A stretch of DNA of 64,000 nucleotides from positions 18,867 to 82,866 of the forward strand of contig CAVSKI010000004.1 in NCBI GenBank assembly GCA_963728495.1, in the 5' to 3' direction. Positions within the stretch are counted from its first letter, which is position 1, and each line of letters begins with the position of its first letter. The notes below the pieces were generated by a model. It did not search any database. It worked only from the letters and a program-made list of their open reading frames with translations, and had not been told where the DNA came from. Positions 17,974 through 25,206 of the stretch are shown here, one piece after another. Made by a program: the position numbers and the translations under genes. The stretch is from JACVRW01 sp963728495. GTDB taxonomy: Bacteria; Actinomycetota; Thermoleophilia; Solirubrobacterales; Thermoleophilaceae.

Positions 17974-19052
17974 CGCTCGCCTACGGAGCGCTCAACGGTG
18001 GGGGCGTCTGTGCCCGTGTGGAGGACCGGGTGCTCGACCTGAGCGCGCTCGACGACTGCTTTGCCCAATCCTCGCTCAACGCCTTCATGGCCCGCGGCCC
18101 ACGCTTCTGGGCGGAGGCGAGCGAGCGCGTGGGGGAGGGGCGCGAGGTGGCGGGCGCCGAGCTGGCAATGCCATTCGAGGTGGCGGACTACGTCGACTTC
18201 TATTCCTCGCTTCATCACGCCACCAACCTGGGCCGGATGTTCCGCCCGGGCTCCGAGCCGCTGCTGCCCAACTGGCGCCATCTCCCGGTCGGATACCACG
18301 GCCGGTCCTCCACCGTGGTGCCCGACGGGACACCCGTGCGCCGGCCCTCCGGGCAGCGACCCGGCCCCAGCTTGGCGGAAGCACCCGGCTCGGCCGGGTG
18401 CGCACCGATCGTTTTCGGACCCAGTGAGCGGCTGGACATCGAGCTGGAGCTCGGCGTTGTGATCGGCACTCCCAGCGGACTGGGCGAGCCCGTCGCGATC
18501 GAGCACGCGCTCGACCACGTGTTCGGCCTCGTGCTGGTGAACGACTGGTCGGCGCGCGACATCCAGGCCTGGGAGTACCAGCCGCTGGGCCCGTTCCTGG
18601 GCAAGTCGTTTGCCACCTCGATATCGCGCTGGGTGGTGCCGTTGAGCGAGCTAGCGGACCGCCGCGTGGCCGTGGGCGCTCAGGAGCCCGAGCCGCTGCC
18701 CTACCTGCGCGAGGCTCCCTGGGCGTTCGACATCGACCTGGAGGTCGAGCTCAACGGCACCGTCGTAGCGCGCACCAACACGCGTCACCTGTACTGGTCG
18801 ATCGCACAGCAGATCGCCCACCTCACGGTGAACGGCGCCTCCATGCGAACCGGCGACCTGCTGGCCAGCGGCACAATCTCGGGCCCCGAGCGAGGCTCGC
18901 GCGGCAGCCTGATCGAGCTGTCCTGGAACGGCGAGGAGCCGATCGAGCTTCCCGACGGCTCCTCCCGCAGCTTCCTCGAGGACGGCGACGAGGTGGTCTT
19001 GCGCGGCGAGCCGCTGGGCGAGGTGCGCGGACGTATCGGGGCGGCCGTCTAA
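17970..19052 (+). CDS. fahA: Fumarylacetoacetase
   Basis: This 360-residue protein carries the FAH signature DYVDFYSSLHHATNLGRMFRP, PVGYHGRSSTVV, the metal ligands in DIELELGVVIG, and VLVNDWSARDIQAWEYQPLGPFLGKSF. It hydrolyses fumarylacetoacetate to fumarate and acetoacetate, the last step of tyrosine/homogentisate breakdown. It is a little shorter than the usual 410-420 residues because the N-terminal SH3-like domain is reduced to about 60 residues. It overlaps the gene before it (ATGA). No homogentisate dioxygenase or maleylacetoacetate isomerase is in the window. Confidence 0.93.
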   Translation: MTLAYGALNGGGVCARVEDRVLDLSALDDCFAQSSLNAFMARGPRFWAEASERVGEGREVAGAELAMPFEVADYVDFYSSLHHATNLGRMFRPGSEPLLPNWRHLPVGYHGRSSTVVPDGTPVRRPSGQRPGPSLAEAPGSAGCAPIVFGPSERLDIELELGVVIGTPSGLGEPVAIEHALDHVFGLVLVNDWSARDIQAWEYQPLGPFLGKSFATSISRWVVPLSELADRRVAVGAQEPEPLPYLREAPWAFDIDLEVELNGTVVARTNTRHLYWSIAQQIAHLTVNGASMRTGDLLASGTISGPERGSRGSLIELSWNGEEPIELPDGSSRSFLEDGDEVVLRGEPLGEVRGRIGAAV

Positions 19053-20101
19053 CAGCCGAAGAGCAGGTCGAGCCCGTCCAAGCGGACAAGGTCCGACCCC
19101 GGGCCGCAGCGGACTCGGTCGCGCCGGCCGTCCCTGACGTTCACGCGATCGTTGCCGCGACCGGCGAACACCGCGTCGCGCCCGCGCCCCGCGGCGAGCC
19201 GGTCGCCACCGAGGCCTCCGAACATGCGGTCGGCGCCGCGCTCGCCGAACAGCGCGTCGCGGCCGAGCCCGCCGACCATCGTGTCGTCGTCCGAGCCGCC
19301 GCCCGTGAAGACGTTGTGCCCGCCGCCGCCCACCAGGCGGTCGTTCCCGGCGTTGCCGCGCAACTCGTCCCTTCCGCCCTCTCCGGTCAGCTTGTTCGCT
19401 CGGGCGTCGCCGACCAGTGTGTCCCCGCCGTCGCCTCCCTCGAGGGCCTCGATGGAGATCAGGCTGTCGGTGTGCGCCGGCGCTTCGGCGCGGCCGCGAT
19501 TCAGCGAGGCGAAGACCCTCGATGTCTCGTCTCGGTAGCTCGCCTCGTCTCGGCCGCGGCGGCCGTCCAGCGTGTCGTCTCCGGGCCCGCCGAGCAGGAA
19601 ATCGTTGCCGCGCCCGGCCGTGAGCGCGTCGGCGCCTCCAGCGGCCAAGCCGGCGATCGTGTCTCCGAAGAGCGAGTTCACCCGGCTGCGGCTCCCTCTC
19701 AGCGTGTCGGCGCCCGTGCCGCCTTCGAGCAGCGGCTTGGCGCTGCGCACCGATCGAGCGTCGGCGCGGTCGGCCTGGTCGCCGAGGCCGGCGGTGATCA
19801 CGTTGTCGAAATCGCCCACCGGCATCCGGCAGATCGCCTGGCCCGGACCCGTGGCCGTGCAGCCGTCTCCGGCCGTGACCGGTGCCCCGGTGTCGCGCAC
19901 GCGTATTCGCGGGACGGCGCCGGCGGGCGCTGCTTGGGTCAGCGTCAGGCGGTTCGCCTCTCCCGGCAACGCCGTGTAGACGAGGTCCACGAGCGTGCCC
20001 TCCTCGGCGAAGGCCTCACTCACCTCTACGGTGGCGCCCTGCGCCGGCACGGCGGCCACGGCGAGCAGCGCGAGTGAAAGCGCCGGTGCAATCGCGCGCA
20101 T
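19049..20101 (-). CDS. Secreted RTX-repeat calcium-binding protein
   Basis: This protein of about 350 residues has an N-terminal signal peptide (MRAIAPALSLALLAVAAVPAQGA) and a beta domain to about residue 125. Around fifteen glycine/aspartate nonapeptide-like units follow (GGTGADTL, GGPGDDTLDG, GNAGNDRLVGG and similar), the RTX/hemolysin-type calcium-binding beta roll. It should be exported and bind calcium. No type I secretion genes are nearby. The C terminus VRLDGLDLLFGC is typical of related actinobacterial proteins. The 3' end overlaps fahA by 4 bases. An earlier ATG at 20113 adds MFRG. Confidence 0.88.
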   Translation of the reverse strand: MRAIAPALSLALLAVAAVPAQGATVEVSEAFAEEGTLVDLVYTALPGEANRLTLTQAAPAGAVPRIRVRDTGAPVTAGDGCTATGPGQAICRMPVGDFDNVITAGLGDQADRADARSVRSAKPLLEGGTGADTLRGSRSRVNSLFGDTIAGLAAGGADALTAGRGNDFLLGGPGDDTLDGRRGRDEASYRDETSRVFASLNRGRAEAPAHTDSLISIEALEGGDGGDTLVGDARANKLTGEGGRDELRGNAGNDRLVGGGGHNVFTGGGSDDDTMVGGLGRDALFGERGADRMFGGLGGDRLAAGRGRDAVFAGRGNDRVNVRDGRRDRVRCGPGSDLVRLDGLDLLFGC

Positions 20102-20157
20102 TCCCCGAAACACAGGCGGAGCCTACTCTCGCGCGCCGGGCGGTACCTTCAACGGGC

Positions 20158-22071
20158 ATGAAGGTCACGCTTCCCGACGGCACGCCACTCGAGCTCTCCG
20201 ACGGCGCCACCGGCGCCGACGCGGCGCGGGCGATCGGCGAAGGGCTGGCCCGGGCCGCGCTGGGTGTGCGCCAGAACGGGCACCTGCTCGATCTCGACGC
20301 TCCGCTCGAGGAGGGCCCGGTGGAGATCGTCACCGCGCGCGACAGCGACGGGCTGTGGTTGATCCGTCACGACGCGGCCCACGTGCTGGCCACGGCGGTG
20401 ATGGAGCTCTACCCCGGCGTGAAGATCTCGATCGGCCCGCCGATCGACGACGGCTTCTACTACGACTTCGAGTTCCCCGAGGGCGTCAAGGTCTCGGACG
20501 AGGATCTCGAGCGCATCGAGGCCAAGATGCGCGAGCACATAAAGGCCGACGAAGGGTTCGAGCGCACCGAGCTGCCGGTGGCCGAGGCGATCGAGCGCTT
20601 CAGGGCCGAGGGCCAGGACTACAAGGTCGAGCTGATCGAGGATCTCGCGAGGGACGAGGGCGTAGAGACCGTCTCGCTCTATCGCAACGGGCCGTTCACC
20701 GATCTCTGCCGCGGCCCGCACGGGCCGGGCACCAAGCGCATCAAGGCCTTCAAGCTCACCAGCCTGGCCGGCGCCTACTGGCGCGGCGACGCCGAGCGCC
20801 AGATGCTCACGCGCATCTACGGCACCGCCTTCGCGGGCAAGGAGGAGCTCCAGGAGCACCTACACCGTCTCGAGCAGGCGCGCGCCCGAGATCACCGCAA
20901 GCTCGGCCGCGAGCTGTCGCTGTTCATGCTCTCCGACCTGGCGCCGGGAATGCCGTTCTGGCTGCCGCGGGGCACGCACATCTGGAACGAGCTGACCCGG
21001 CTCTGGCGGACCGTGAACGTGGAGCGCGGCTATACCGAGGTGCGCACGCCGATCCTCTACGACGTCGACCTGTGGAAGCAGTCGGGGCACTGGCACGTGT
21101 ACCGCGAGAACATGTACTTCACCGACGTGGAGGACCGGCCGATGGGCCTCAAGCCCATGAACTGCCCGGCCCACTGCCAGATCTACAAGCGCGAGCTGCG
21201 CTCCTACCGGGAGCTGCCGATCCGCCTGTGCGAGCAGGGTCTGGTGCACCGTCACGAGCCGAGCGGGACGCTGCATGGCCTGATGCGGGTGCGCCACATC
21301 ACCCAGGACGACGCCCACGTGTTCTGCACCGAGGAGCAGATCGAGGAGGAGGCGCTGCGCTGCCTCGAGTTCGGCTTCTACATGTACGAGCAGTTCGGCC
21401 TGAAGCCGCGCCTCGAGCTCTCAACCCGGCCGGAGAAGCGGGTGGGCGCGGAGGAGATGTGGGACCGGGCCGAGGCCGCGCTCCTACGAACGCTTGAGAA
21501 GAACGGGCTCGAGTACGAGCTGAACGAGGGCGACGGCGCCTTCTACGGCCCGAAGATCGATGCCCACATCACCGACGCGCTCGGCCGCTCCTGGCAGCTC
21601 GGCACCGTGCAGCTCGACTACTACATGCCCGAGCAGTTCGAGCTCGCTTACACCGGTGCGGACAATGCCGAGCACCGGCCGGTGATGATCCACCGCGCCT
21701 CGATGGGCTCCTTCGAGCGCTTCATCGGGATCCTGATCGAGCACTACGGGGGCGAGTTTCCGCTCTGGCTGGCGCCCACCCAGGCCACCGTCCTGCCGAT
21801 CTCCGACCGCCATCTGGGCTACGCCCGCGCGGTGGCCGAGGAGCTGCGTGAGCGTGGCCTGAGAGTGGAGGTCGACGCACGCTCGGAGTCGATCGGCAAG
21901 AAGATCCGCGAGGCCGAGGTGCTGAAGGTCCCCTACATGCTCGTGGTCGGCGACAAGGAGCAGGAGGCGGATCAGGTGGCGGTGAGGCGCCACCGCGAGG
22001 GCGACATCGGCGCGATGGCCACCGGCGAGTTCGCCGAGCAGGCGCTCCACGAGATCGCCGATAGGCGCTAG
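20158..22071 (+). CDS. thrS: Threonyl-tRNA synthetase
   Basis: This 637-residue protein has the full class II ThrRS layout. It has a TGS domain (residues 1-60), the SAD editing domain (HDAAHVLATAVMELYP near 80, about 60-230), the catalytic core (about 260-530) with zinc ligand Cys336 in MNCPAHC, RHEPSGTLHGLMRVRHI and DDAH, and a C-terminal anticodon-binding domain. The open frame runs further upstream, but ATG 20158 gives the conserved MKVTLPDGT start. It faces the RTX gene divergently with about 56 bases between starts. No T-box leader is visible. Confidence 0.97.
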   Translation: MKVTLPDGTPLELSDGATGADAARAIGEGLARAALGVRQNGHLLDLDAPLEEGPVEIVTARDSDGLWLIRHDAAHVLATAVMELYPGVKISIGPPIDDGFYYDFEFPEGVKVSDEDLERIEAKMREHIKADEGFERTELPVAEAIERFRAEGQDYKVELIEDLARDEGVETVSLYRNGPFTDLCRGPHGPGTKRIKAFKLTSLAGAYWRGDAERQMLTRIYGTAFAGKEELQEHLHRLEQARARDHRKLGRELSLFMLSDLAPGMPFWLPRGTHIWNELTRLWRTVNVERGYTEVRTPILYDVDLWKQSGHWHVYRENMYFTDVEDRPMGLKPMNCPAHCQIYKRELRSYRELPIRLCEQGLVHRHEPSGTLHGLMRVRHITQDDAHVFCTEEQIEEEALRCLEFGFYMYEQFGLKPRLELSTRPEKRVGAEEMWDRAEAALLRTLEKNGLEYELNEGDGAFYGPKIDAHITDALGRSWQLGTVQLDYYMPEQFELAYTGADNAEHRPVMIHRASMGSFERFIGILIEHYGGEFPLWLAPTQATVLPISDRHLGYARAVAEELRERGLRVEVDARSESIGKKIREAEVLKVPYMLVVGDKEQEADQVAVRRHREGDIGAMATGEFAEQALHEIADRR

Positions 22072-22137
22072 ACTCGTTTCTACGAATGACGTACCCCCAC
22101 ATCCGCGCGCTTTGACAGCCCGCCTCAGCCACACCTA

Positions 22138-22827
22138 GTGCCGATCCCCCGCAAGTTCGATCGGCGCCCTCCGGAGCGCGACGAGACACGGATCAATGAA
22201 CGGATCCGTGTGCCCCAGGTCCGCCTCATCGGTGAGGATGGAAACCAGATTGGCGTCGTCGAGACGCCGAAGGCGCTGCGCTATGCCCAAGAGCGCGATC
22301 TCGACCTGGTCGAGGTCGCCCCGGACGCCCGTCCGCCGGTCTGTCGCGTGCTCGACTACTCGAAGTACAAGTACGAGCAGGAGCAGAAGGCCAAGGCGGC
22401 ACGCCGCCACCAGAAGCAGGTCAACGTGCGCGAGATCAAGCTGCGCCCGAAGATCGCCACCAACGACTACGAGACCAAGAAGAACCACGTGGTCCGCTTT
22501 CTCAAGGGCGACGACCGGGTGAAGGTGACGATCATGTTCCGCGGCCGCGAGCAGACCCACCCCGAGCGTGGCGAGATGCTTCTGATGCGTCTGGCCGAGG
22601 ACGTGGCCGACCTCGGCACGATCGAGCAGCACCCACAGCAGGACGGCCGCAATATGACCATGCTGCTGGCGCCGGCCAAGCGCAAGCCGCAGGCCGAGGA
22701 CGACGGTGGCGCTCCCGCGGCCCAGCCGGATGGTGACCGCCCCGCCGCCGTGGACGCGCCGGCACCTGTGAAGGCTCCTCCCACCCCGGCGCCCGCCGAG
22801 GCCCCGGCAGCCGCCGACGCGCCTTAG
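22138..22827 (+). CDS. infC: Translation initiation factor IF-3, extended C terminus
   Basis: This 229-residue protein has the IF3 N domain (RINERIRVPQVRLIGEDGNQIG), the linker and the C domain (KEIKLRPKI-like, KVTIMFRGREQTHPERG). It prevents premature 70S joining and proofreads the start codon. The family is about 170-180 residues. Here about 20 residues precede the conserved start, and a tail of about 50 Ala/Pro/Asp-rich residues follows. The start codon is GTG. No clear ribosome site is seen in the 66-base leader. It heads infC-rpmI-rplT. Confidence 0.95.
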   Translation: MPIPRKFDRRPPERDETRINERIRVPQVRLIGEDGNQIGVVETPKALRYAQERDLDLVEVAPDARPPVCRVLDYSKYKYEQEQKAKAARRHQKQVNVREIKLRPKIATNDYETKKNHVVRFLKGDDRVKVTIMFRGREQTHPERGEMLLMRLAEDVADLGTIEQHPQQDGRNMTMLLAPAKRKPQAEDDGGAPAAQPDGDRPAAVDAPAPVKAPPTPAPAEAPAAADAP

Positions 22828-22860
22828 CCTGCTCGGGCGTCTGCTTCAATAGACCGTCGC

Positions 22861-23055
22861 ATGCCGAAGATGAAGTCCCATTCCGGCGCCAAGAAGCGCT
22901 TCCGCAAGACCGCCAGCGGCAAGCTGCGCGCGCGGCACTCCTTCACGTCCCACATGCTGGGTAAGAAGAGCGCCAAGCGCAAGCGTCACCTGGGCCGGCC
23001 GGTCGAGGTCGCCAAGTCGGACGCCCGCCGGGTAGAGAGGCTGCTGCACAAGTGA
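22861..23055 (+). CDS. rpmI: 50S ribosomal protein L35
   Basis: This 64-residue basic protein has the L35 pattern MPKMKSHSGAKKRF, ASGKLRARHSFTSH and KKSAKRKRHLG. It belongs to the large subunit. It follows infC by 33 bases, and its stop overlaps the GTG start of rplT. Confidence 0.97.
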   Translation: MPKMKSHSGAKKRFRKTASGKLRARHSFTSHMLGKKSAKRKRHLGRPVEVAKSDARRVERLLHK

Positions 23056-23411
23056 GCCGGGTCAAGAGATCGGTTCACGGGCGTAAGAAGCGCCGCGAGA
23101 CGCTGGCGCGGGCCAAGGGCTACCGCGGGCAGGCCTCCAAGAGCTACAAGCGGGCCAAGGAGGCCCTACTCAAGGCCGACTCCTACGCCTACCGCGACCG
23201 GCGCAACAAGAAGCGCGACTTTCGCCGCCTGTGGATCGTGCGCATCAACGCCGCGGCCCGGCAGGAGGGGCTCTCCTACAGCCAGTTCATGCACGGTCTG
23301 AAGGAGGCCGGCATCGAGGTCGACCGCAAGGTGCTGGCGGACATCGCCGTACGAGACCCCGAGACGTTCCGACGTTTTGCCGATAAGGCCCGGGAGGCCG
23401 TGGCCGCTTAA
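23052..23411 (+). CDS. rplT: 50S ribosomal protein L20
   Basis: This 119-residue protein has typical L20 features: a basic N terminus (SVHGRKKRRETLARAKGYRG), YRDRRNKKRDFRRLWIVRINAA and YSQFMHGLKEAGI. It is an early assembly protein of the 50S subunit, and in several bacteria it represses the infC-rpmI-rplT mRNA. The leader here is too short to show such a site. It starts with GTG in a GTGA overlap with rpmI. A strong terminator follows. Confidence 0.97.
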   Translation: MSRVKRSVHGRKKRRETLARAKGYRGQASKSYKRAKEALLKADSYAYRDRRNKKRDFRRLWIVRINAAARQEGLSYSQFMHGLKEAGIEVDRKVLADIAVRDPETFRRFADKAREAVAA

Positions 23412-23437
23412 CCGCGAACCACGGCAGCAGACTCCAC

Positions 23438-23462
23438 GGGCGCCCAGAGAGGCGCCCTTTTT
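23438..23462 (+). terminator. Intrinsic terminator after rplT
   Basis: GGGCGCC (23438-23444), a six-base loop CAGAGA, then GGCGCCC (23451-23457) directly followed by TTTTT. This is the only textbook rho-independent terminator seen in the window, 26 bases after the rplT stop. It separates infC-rpmI-rplT from the methyltransferase and pheST-arg genes. Confidence 0.9.
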
Positions 23463-23473
23463 GTTCCCGCTCC

Positions 23474-24155
23474 GTGATGATCCGATCCCCCGACAACCAG
23501 AAGCTCAAGACGATCCGCAAGCTGCGCGACAAGCGCTGGCGCGAGAAGCTGGGCCTGTTCGCGGCCGAGGGGGAGGACCTCGTGGCGTCGGCCGAGAGCG
23601 CCGGGTGGCCGGCCCGGTTCGTGTTGCGGGCGGGCGAGGACGTGGAGGGCGATCTGCTGGCCGCGGCCAGCACGCTCGGCTCGGGTACTCGCACCATCGG
23701 CGTGTACGAGCGGCGCTGGGCCGAGCCCGATGGCGCGCTCAGCGTGTGGCTGCATGAGGTCAGGGACCCGGGCAACGTCGGGACGATCATCCGCTCGGCG
23801 CACGCCCTGGCCGACGGTCCGGTGATCCTCGGACCGGGTTGCGCCGACCCGTTCTCACCGCAGGCCGTGCGGGCGAGCATGGGGTCGCTGTTCGCCCGGC
23901 CGCCGGCCCGGGCCGGGCTGTCCGACCTGAGCGCCAACCGGCTCGCTCTCAGCGCGCACGGCGCGCGGGCCCTGCGCGATGTCGAGTTCGAGGCGCCGGT
24001 GGTGCTCTGCCTTGGGCGCCGAGCGGGCGGGGCTGCCGCCCGAGCTGGAGGCCGAGAGCGTGAGAATCGCCGTGCGGTCGGAGTCGCTCAACGTGGCCAT
24101 GGCGGCCACCGTGGCGCTCTACGAAGTGGCGCATAGGATGCTCGCCGATGCCTGA
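23474..24155 (+). pseudogene. TrmH/SpoU-family RNA 2'-O-methyltransferase, one frameshift near the end
   Basis: The SpoU-type enzyme would be about 226 residues. The first part has KTIRKLRDKRWREKLGLFAAEGEDLV (substrate-binding domain) and VRDPGNVGTIIRSA (SPOUT knot motif I). Near 24013 the frame shifts: after VVLCLG it resumes as AERAGLPPELEAESVRIAV and SLNVAMAATVALYE, the SPOUT motifs II and III, ending at TGA 24153. One extra G in CTTGGGC explains it. Everything else is conserved, so an assembly indel is likely. A methyltransferase at this spot (tsnR position between rplT and pheS) is usual in Actinobacteria. Its end overlaps pheS. Confidence 0.8.
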
Positions 24156-25206
24156 GCTGCAGCAGCTCCAGACCGAGGCCGAGGACGCCATCGGCGCGGC
24201 CGGTTCGGCCGCCGAGCTCGAGGACCTGCGCGTGCGCTACCTGGGGCGCAAGTCCGAGCTCACCTCCACGCTGCGCTCGATCGGCGAGCTGCCCCCCGAG
24301 CAGCGCGGGCCGGTGGGCAAGCAGGCCAACCGCGTGCGCCAGGCGTTGGAGAGCCTGCTCGAGCGCCGCACGGCCGAGCTCGAGGCGTCCGAGCTGGACG
24401 AGCGCCTGGGCCAGGACCGATTGGATGTGACGCTGCCCGGCGATCCGCCCCAGCCGGCCGGTCACCTGCATCTCGTCTCCCAGATTCGGCGGCGGATGGA
24501 GGATGTGTGCGTTGGTCTCGGGTTCTCGGTGCTCGAAGGCCCCGAGATCGAATACGAGTACTACAACTTCACTGCGCTCAACCATCCGCCCGAGCACCCC
24601 GCGCGGCTGCCCCAGGACACCTTCTACTTCGCCGAGAGCGTGCTACTGCGCACCCACACCTCGCCGATGCAGATACGGGCCATGGAGGAGCAGGGGCCGC
24701 CGATCTACGTGGTGGTGCCGGGCCGCGTCTACCGGCCGGACACCCCGGACGCCACGCATGTGCCCATGTTCCATCAGCTCGAGGGCCTGGCCATCGACGA
24801 GGACATCACGCTGGCCGACCTCCAGGGGGTGCTGCTCTCCTTCGCGCGGCAGATGTTCGGCGAGGAAACCGAGGTGCGCCTGCGCCCCGGCTACTTCCCC
24901 TTCACCGAGCCGAGCGTGGAGGTGGATGTGTCCTGCTTTCGCTGCAAGGGCACGGGCTTCGAGGGTTCCCAGCGCTGCGGCACCTGCAAGGGCGAGGGGT
25001 GGATCGAGATCCTCGGCTCAGGGATGGTGGATCCCAACGTGCTCGACTACGTGGTGGACGGCGGTTACGACAAGGAGCGGGTGCAGGGCTTTGCCTGGGG
25101 GATGGGCATCGAGCGCATCGCCAGCATCGTCTACGAGGTGCCCGACCTGCGGATGCTCTTCGACAACGACCTGCGCTTGCTGGAGCAGTTCGGAGCGGGA
25201 GCATGA
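24148..25206 (+). CDS. pheS: Phenylalanyl-tRNA synthetase alpha subunit
   Basis: This 352-residue class II catalytic subunit has an N-terminal coiled coil (residues 1-90) and a core with GPEIEYEYYNFTALN, RVYRPDTPDATHVPMFHQLEG and the motif 3 end GFAWGMGIERIA. It carries an insertion with Cys263-x-x-Cys266 and Cys277-x-x-Cys280, a likely zinc knuckle absent from the E. coli-type enzyme but seen in some other bacterial lineages. It attaches Phe to tRNA-Phe together with PheT. It overlaps the methyltransferase gene upstream and pheT downstream (ATGA). Confidence 0.97.
   Translation: MPELQQLQTEAEDAIGAAGSAAELEDLRVRYLGRKSELTSTLRSIGELPPEQRGPVGKQANRVRQALESLLERRTAELEASELDERLGQDRLDVTLPGDPPQPAGHLHLVSQIRRRMEDVCVGLGFSVLEGPEIEYEYYNFTALNHPPEHPARLPQDTFYFAESVLLRTHTSPMQIRAMEEQGPPIYVVVPGRVYRPDTPDATHVPMFHQLEGLAIDEDITLADLQGVLLSFARQMFGEETEVRLRPGYFPFTEPSVEVDVSCFRCKGTGFEGSQRCGTCKGEGWIEILGSGMVDPNVLDYVVDGGYDKERVQGFAWGMGIERIASIVYEVPDLRMLFDNDLRLLEQFGAGA

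Noticed and set aside
19049..20101. Plus-strand open frames and repeat-like DNA across this gene
   Set aside because: They are the antisense of glycine/aspartate RTX codons. The minus-strand gene has a signal peptide and family motifs.
22072..22137. L20-binding leader or riboswitch before infC
   Set aside because: Only 66 bases with no stable folding or pseudoknot pattern seen. A TTGACA at about 22112 has no good -10.
24507..25202. Extended N terminus of pheT through pheS
   Set aside because: Shadow frame of pheS. The conserved PheT start MRVPVSWL is at 25203.
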